Shown here: in pieces, positions 7,512 through 10,275 of the stretch | Numbering within the stretch: the first letter of the stretch is position 1 | How the letters are laid out: each line of letters begins with the position of its first letter | Assembly: GCA_947624405.1 (NCBI GenBank) | Contig: CANQKB010000049.1 | Coordinates: forward strand, 1 to 10,275 | Length of the DNA stretch: 10,275 bases | Direction of reading: 5' to 3' | Source of the DNA: an uncultured Clostridia bacterium | GTDB taxonomy: Bacteria; Bacillota; Clostridia; TANB77; CAG-508 | The notes under the pieces: model-generated | Told to the model about the DNA's origin: nothing | The model's input: the letters and a program-made list of their open reading frames with translations, nothing else | Databases searched by the model: none | Made by a program: the position numbers and the translations under genes

Positions 7512-9980
7512 ATGATAACTCTAACAAATGTTAATAAATATTTTAATAGACATAAAAAGAATGAAATCCATATAATCAATAATACTTCATTAGAATTCGA
7601 AGATACAGGTTTAGTTGCACTTTTGGGTATATCTGGTAGTGGTAAAACAACACTTCTAAATGCAATAGGTGGGTTAGATAGAGTAAATAAAGGAAAAATT
7701 TATATAAATGGAAAGAAAATAACCCAAAGAACAGCTCATACAGTAGATAAAATAAGAAACTTAAATATAGGATACATATTTCAAGATTATAAATTAATAG
7801 ATAATTTAACTGTATTTGAAAATGTTGCAATAGCACTAAAAATGATAGGTTTAAAAGATAAAGAAGAAACCAAAAAAAGAGTATATTATGTTTTAGAGCG
7901 AGTTGGAATGTATAGGTATAGAAATAGACCAGCAAAAATGCTATCTGGAGGAGAAAGGCAAAGAGTTGCAATAGCGAGAGCTATAGTAAAAAATCCTAAT
8001 ATTGTAATTGCAGATGAACCAACAGGAAATTTAGACAGTAAAAATTCATTAGAAATAATGAATATAATAAAAGCAATTTCCAAGGAAAGATTAGTAATTT
8101 TGGTAACACATGAAACAGAACTTGCAAAATTCTATGCATCAAGAGTTATAGAAGTACAAGACCGGAAAAATTACAAATGATTATAAAAATGAAGTATCAG
8201 ATGATTTAGACTATAGATTAGATAATAAAATGTATTTAAAAGATTTTGAAAATAAAGACAATTTTCAAAAAAATGATATTAATATAGACTTATACTCGGA
8301 CAAAGATGAAAAAACAAATATAGAAATAGTTATAAAAAACAATAATATTTACATAAAATCACCTAATAATAGGATACAAGTAGTTGACGAAAATTCCTCT
8401 GTAGAATTTGTAAACGAACACTATAAGAAAATTGACAAAACAATATATGAAGAATATTCGTATAACTTAGATAAGATAATAGATCCGAGGTTTAAAGTAA
8501 GATATGGCACAGTAAATAGCTTTTTCAAATCTTGCTACATGCGGAGCAAAGAAAATTGCAAGCTTTTCTGTACTAAAAAAGATACTGCTTGTACGGATTT
8601 TTTGCTTCATCAATGTTTATTGTATACTCAATTTCTAATATTGCAGGTACAACAAATATAAAAGAAGAAGAATTTGTAACAGCAGATAGAAATTACTTAC
8701 AATCACAATCAGAAAAATTAAGTGTTGAGCAATTCTTAGAATATGAGAAAGCAGAAGATATAGATTATATTTTACCTGGAAATGGAAATATAGATTTGAG
8801 AATGAAAATTACAGACTATTATCAAATATCTGGTGAAATAATAGAAAGTTATTTAACAGGTTCCTTAGTTAGTGTAGAGGCTATTACAGAAGATGACATA
8901 ATATATGGAAGAATGCCACAAAACGAAAAAGAAATTGTTTTAGATAAAGTAATATATGACAAAATGTCAAATGGTGTATATAATACCATATCACACAAAG
9001 GAATAACATCAGCAGAAGAAATGATAGATAGAAAAGTATCAGCTGGAAGTATAAAAGAAATGACAATTGTTGGAATTGTAGATAAAAAAAGCCCATCAAT
9101 TTATGCAAATAAAAATATATTTGTAAATCTGCTAAATAGTAGCGACAGTGGGGATACAATATGGTATGGATCTGGTGGATATGGAACAAGTATTAGCAAC
9201 AATTTGGATGTAAATGTTGAAGATTATACACTATATTTAGATGATATAACTATCACAAAAGGAAGAATGCCAGACAATGATTATGAAGTAATTGTAAATA
9301 AAGCAAATGAATATGAAATGAAATTAAATAAAACAATAGATAAAAAGATAAATAATGTAAATCTAAAAGTTGTTGGATATTATGATAGTAAAACAGATTT
9401 ACAAACATTTCTTGTAAACAATAATACTGTAAAATATAATGAAATAGCAGAAAAAGGTGGATTTATGGTTTATCCAAAAGATAAGAAAGTGGTATTATCA
9501 AGATTTACAAATGAATATAATGTAAATCTTGAAGATAAATACGAAAAAGATAAAGAAGTATATATGCAAGAGCAAAATGATGCAATAAAAGGAGGAGTAA
9601 TTTTTGCAGGAATAATACTTGCTATATCTTTGGTTGAAATTTATTTAATGGAACGTTCTTCATTCCTATCAAGAATTAGAGAAGTAGGCGTTTTAAGAGC
9701 AATTGGCTCGAAAAAGTTTGATATATACAAGATGTTTATAGGAGAGATACTTGCAATTACAACTTTTGTGAGTGTGCCAGGGGTTATATTTATGTCATAT
9801 ATACTGTCTACATTGGCTAATATTCCATATGTGGGTGATATGTTTGTGATTAATTTGAAAACAATAGGTACTAGCATTATTTTAATTTATGCGTTTAATA
9901 TTGTAGTTGGACTACTTCCTTTGTTTAAAGTATTAAGAAAAACGCCAGCACAAATTTTAGCAAGACATGATATAGAGTAG
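7512..9980 (+). CDS. Second ABC ATPase-permease fusion, read with three +1 frame changes
   Basis: Skipping one C at each of 8163, 8542 and 8594 gives a single 821-residue protein; the coordinates are an exact multiple of three once those bases are removed. The ATPase covers 1-225: Walker A GISGSGKTT, Q-loop IFQDYK, LSGGERQRVAIARA, Walker B IVIADEPTGNLD, H-loop VTHE. A charged cytoplasmic linker covers ~226-350. TM1 is ~356-378, and the extracytoplasmic domain ~379-690. TM2 (693-712) is followed by the classic FtsX loop REVGVLRAIG (722-731), TM3 743-765 and TM4 783-803. Without recoding it splits into 7512-8180 (ATPase, ends four codons after the CGG), 8230-8661 (linker) and 8589-9980 (permease lacking a proper N-terminus). 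Neither downstream piece has a convincing ribosome binding site or start. The ATG at 7512 follows AAAGGTAGGA, 20 bp after the first ABC gene, so the two are cotranscribed. The intact sequence elsewhere argues against simple decay; a systematic sequence error is the chief alternative. Confidence 0.82.
8163..8166 (+). other. CGGA +1 recoding site 2 (ABC ATPase C-terminus)
   Basis: The zero frame GAC CGG AAA AAT TAC AAA TGA ends at 8180. Skipping the C gives GAC GGA AAA ATT ACA AAT, i.e. Asp-Gly-Lys-Ile, the near-invariant closing motif of ABC ATPases. The paralogue upstream has His-Asp-Gly-Arg-Ile at the same place, in normal frame. This is the best evidence that CGGA is read as a single residue and that the residue is Gly. 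Confidence 0.85.
8542..8545 (+). other. CGGA +1 recoding site 3 (before TM1 of the permease)
   Basis: The reading frame entering from upstream is TGC TAC ATG CGG AGC. Skipping the C gives ATG GGA GCA AAG AAA ATT GCA AGC, i.e. Met-Gly-Ala-Lys-Lys-Ile-Ala-Ser, an amphipathic lead-in to the first membrane helix. Unshifted, the frame would run out of the membrane segment and stop at 8659. Confidence 0.78.
8594..8597 (+). other. CGGA +1 recoding site 4 (inside TM1 of the permease)
   Basis: The frame set by site 3 reads CTG CTT GTA CGG ATT and would stop at TAA 8636. Skipping the C gives CTT GTA GGA TTT TTT GCT, i.e. Leu-Val-Gly-Phe-Phe-Ala, completing a clean transmembrane helix that continues into the extracytoplasmic domain. 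It lies 52 nt after site 3. Confidence 0.82.
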
Positions 9981-10016
9981 AAAAGTTATATAAATAATGC
10001 AAGTAATATAGTGAAA

Positions 10017-10157
10017 GTCTATAAAATAGTTGTTTTGAAATGAGTGCGTAAGCGAGCAAACGAGCAAAGCGAGTGCGATTTGGAGCAATCGACATATTAA
10101 TATTTAAAATTGGAGATTGCGACACCAAACGAATGTAAAAACAACTATTTTATAGAC
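10017..10157. repeat. 141-bp inverted-repeat element with 20-bp perfect ends
   Basis: GTCTATAAAATAGTTGTTTT (10017-10036) is exactly reverse-complemented at 10138-10157, enclosing 101 bp. The interior is richer in G/C than its surroundings and carries short repeated units (GCGAGCAAACGAGCAAAGCGAG, split as GCGAGCAAA, CGAGCAAA, GCGAG) and two related TTGGAG stretches. No ORF fits. GTAATATA occurs on both sides (10003-10010 and 10161-10168), a few bases out from the ends; this might be a duplicated target or chance. The element starts 36 nt after the ABC operon and may serve as its terminator. It looks like a MITE-type element unrelated to the ~180-bp repeat. Confidence 0.75.
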
Positions 10158-10275
10158 ATTGTAATATATCGCAAAAAAAGTACTTAACAGTTACTGAAAT
10201 TTTGTTACAGGATAATGGTTTTAAACAACAAAAAAACCGAAAGTCAGTAGTTGTAATAGTTTTGTAATGAAAATT

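Noticed and set aside
8154..8170. Classical slippery heptamer or prfB-like stop-assisted +1 site
   Set aside because: The four sites share no P-site codon that could re-pair one base downstream, no stop codon in the A site, and no upstream Shine-Dalgarno-like element.
1278..8300. Other CGGA tetranucleotides (1278, 5601, 8297) as recoding sites
   Set aside because: They are out of frame (AAC-GGA, AAC-GGA, TCG-GAC), and the proteins continue normally across them.
8230..8661. Independent 143-residue gene starting at ATG 8230
   Set aside because: It is the cytoplasmic linker of the second ABC protein in the frame after site 2. The frame is open back to 8164, there is no ribosome binding site, and the residues past 8542 are out-of-frame readings of the TM1 region.
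8589..9980. Independent permease gene starting at TTG 8589
   Set aside because: The start would fall inside the first membrane helix with no ribosome binding site. Upstream residues that complete the helix are in the frame preceding CGGA at 8594.
2891..9980. sleB and the second ABC gene as ordinary pseudogenes
   Set aside because: Decay would give mixed substitutions, stops, deletions and shifts of both signs. Here there are only single C insertions at CGGA in zero frame, with all catalytic and membrane features intact. Not fully excluded without independent reads.
10042..10078. CRISPR-like short repeats inside the terminal element
   Set aside because: The GCGAGCAAA-type units are 5-9 bases, abut each other without spacers of constant length, and lie within an inverted-repeat element.
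10158..10275. A gene start at the right edge (ATG near 10267)
   Set aside because: Only a few codons are visible and no ribosome binding site precedes it; nothing can be supported here.

Overview
The window looks like chromosome from a low-GC, spore-forming Firmicute of the Clostridia type. The DNA is strongly A/T-biased, arginine is written mostly as AGA, promoters are sigma-A-like and AT-rich, Shine-Dalgarno sites are strong, and there is a spore cortex-lytic enzyme (SleB type). I cannot name the species.

Layout. 1-140: end of an ~180-bp repeat, reverse orientation (copy A). 158-194: hairpin terminator. 204-743 (-): small membrane-anchored protein with a YcgQ/DUF1980-like domain. 813-991: second repeat copy (B). 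1053-2784: promoter and gene for formate-tetrahydrofolate ligase (fhs), then a hairpin at 2795-2824. 2891-3569: sleB-like hydrolase, interrupted by a +1 frame change. 3580-4967: promoter and histidyl-tRNA synthetase (hisS), whose last codons and stop lie in repeat copy C (4952-5131). 5203-9980: promoter and a two-gene operon of ATPase-permease fusion proteins (ABC exporter family, MacB-like topology). The second gene needs three +1 frame changes to be read through. 10017-10157: a different inverted-repeat element with 20-bp perfect ends. In 10158-10275 I see no supportable gene or site.

Main observation. Four +1 frame changes are needed to restore two otherwise intact genes. All four fall at the same tetranucleotide, CGGA, with CGG in the zero frame (3197, 8163, 8542, 8594). 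At each one, skipping the C restores the frame and places a GGA glycine codon. I found no other zero-frame CGG codon in any gene of the window, while CGG out of frame occurs repeatedly without any disturbance. Independent decay of the two genes would not be expected to give this pattern. It suggests that CGG is not read as arginine here and that CGGA is read as one unit, probably glycine, with a +1 shift. At 8163 the expected residue is the Gly of the Asp-Gly-[KR]-Ile motif at the end of ABC ATPase domains, and the neighbouring paralogue has Gly there in normal frame. The main alternative is a systematic sequencing or assembly artefact.

The two ABC genes are 20 bp apart and probably encode the two halves of one heterodimeric exporter or mechanotransmission-type transporter of unknown substrate. 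fhs, sleB and hisS appear to be independent transcription units, each with its own promoter-like sequence.
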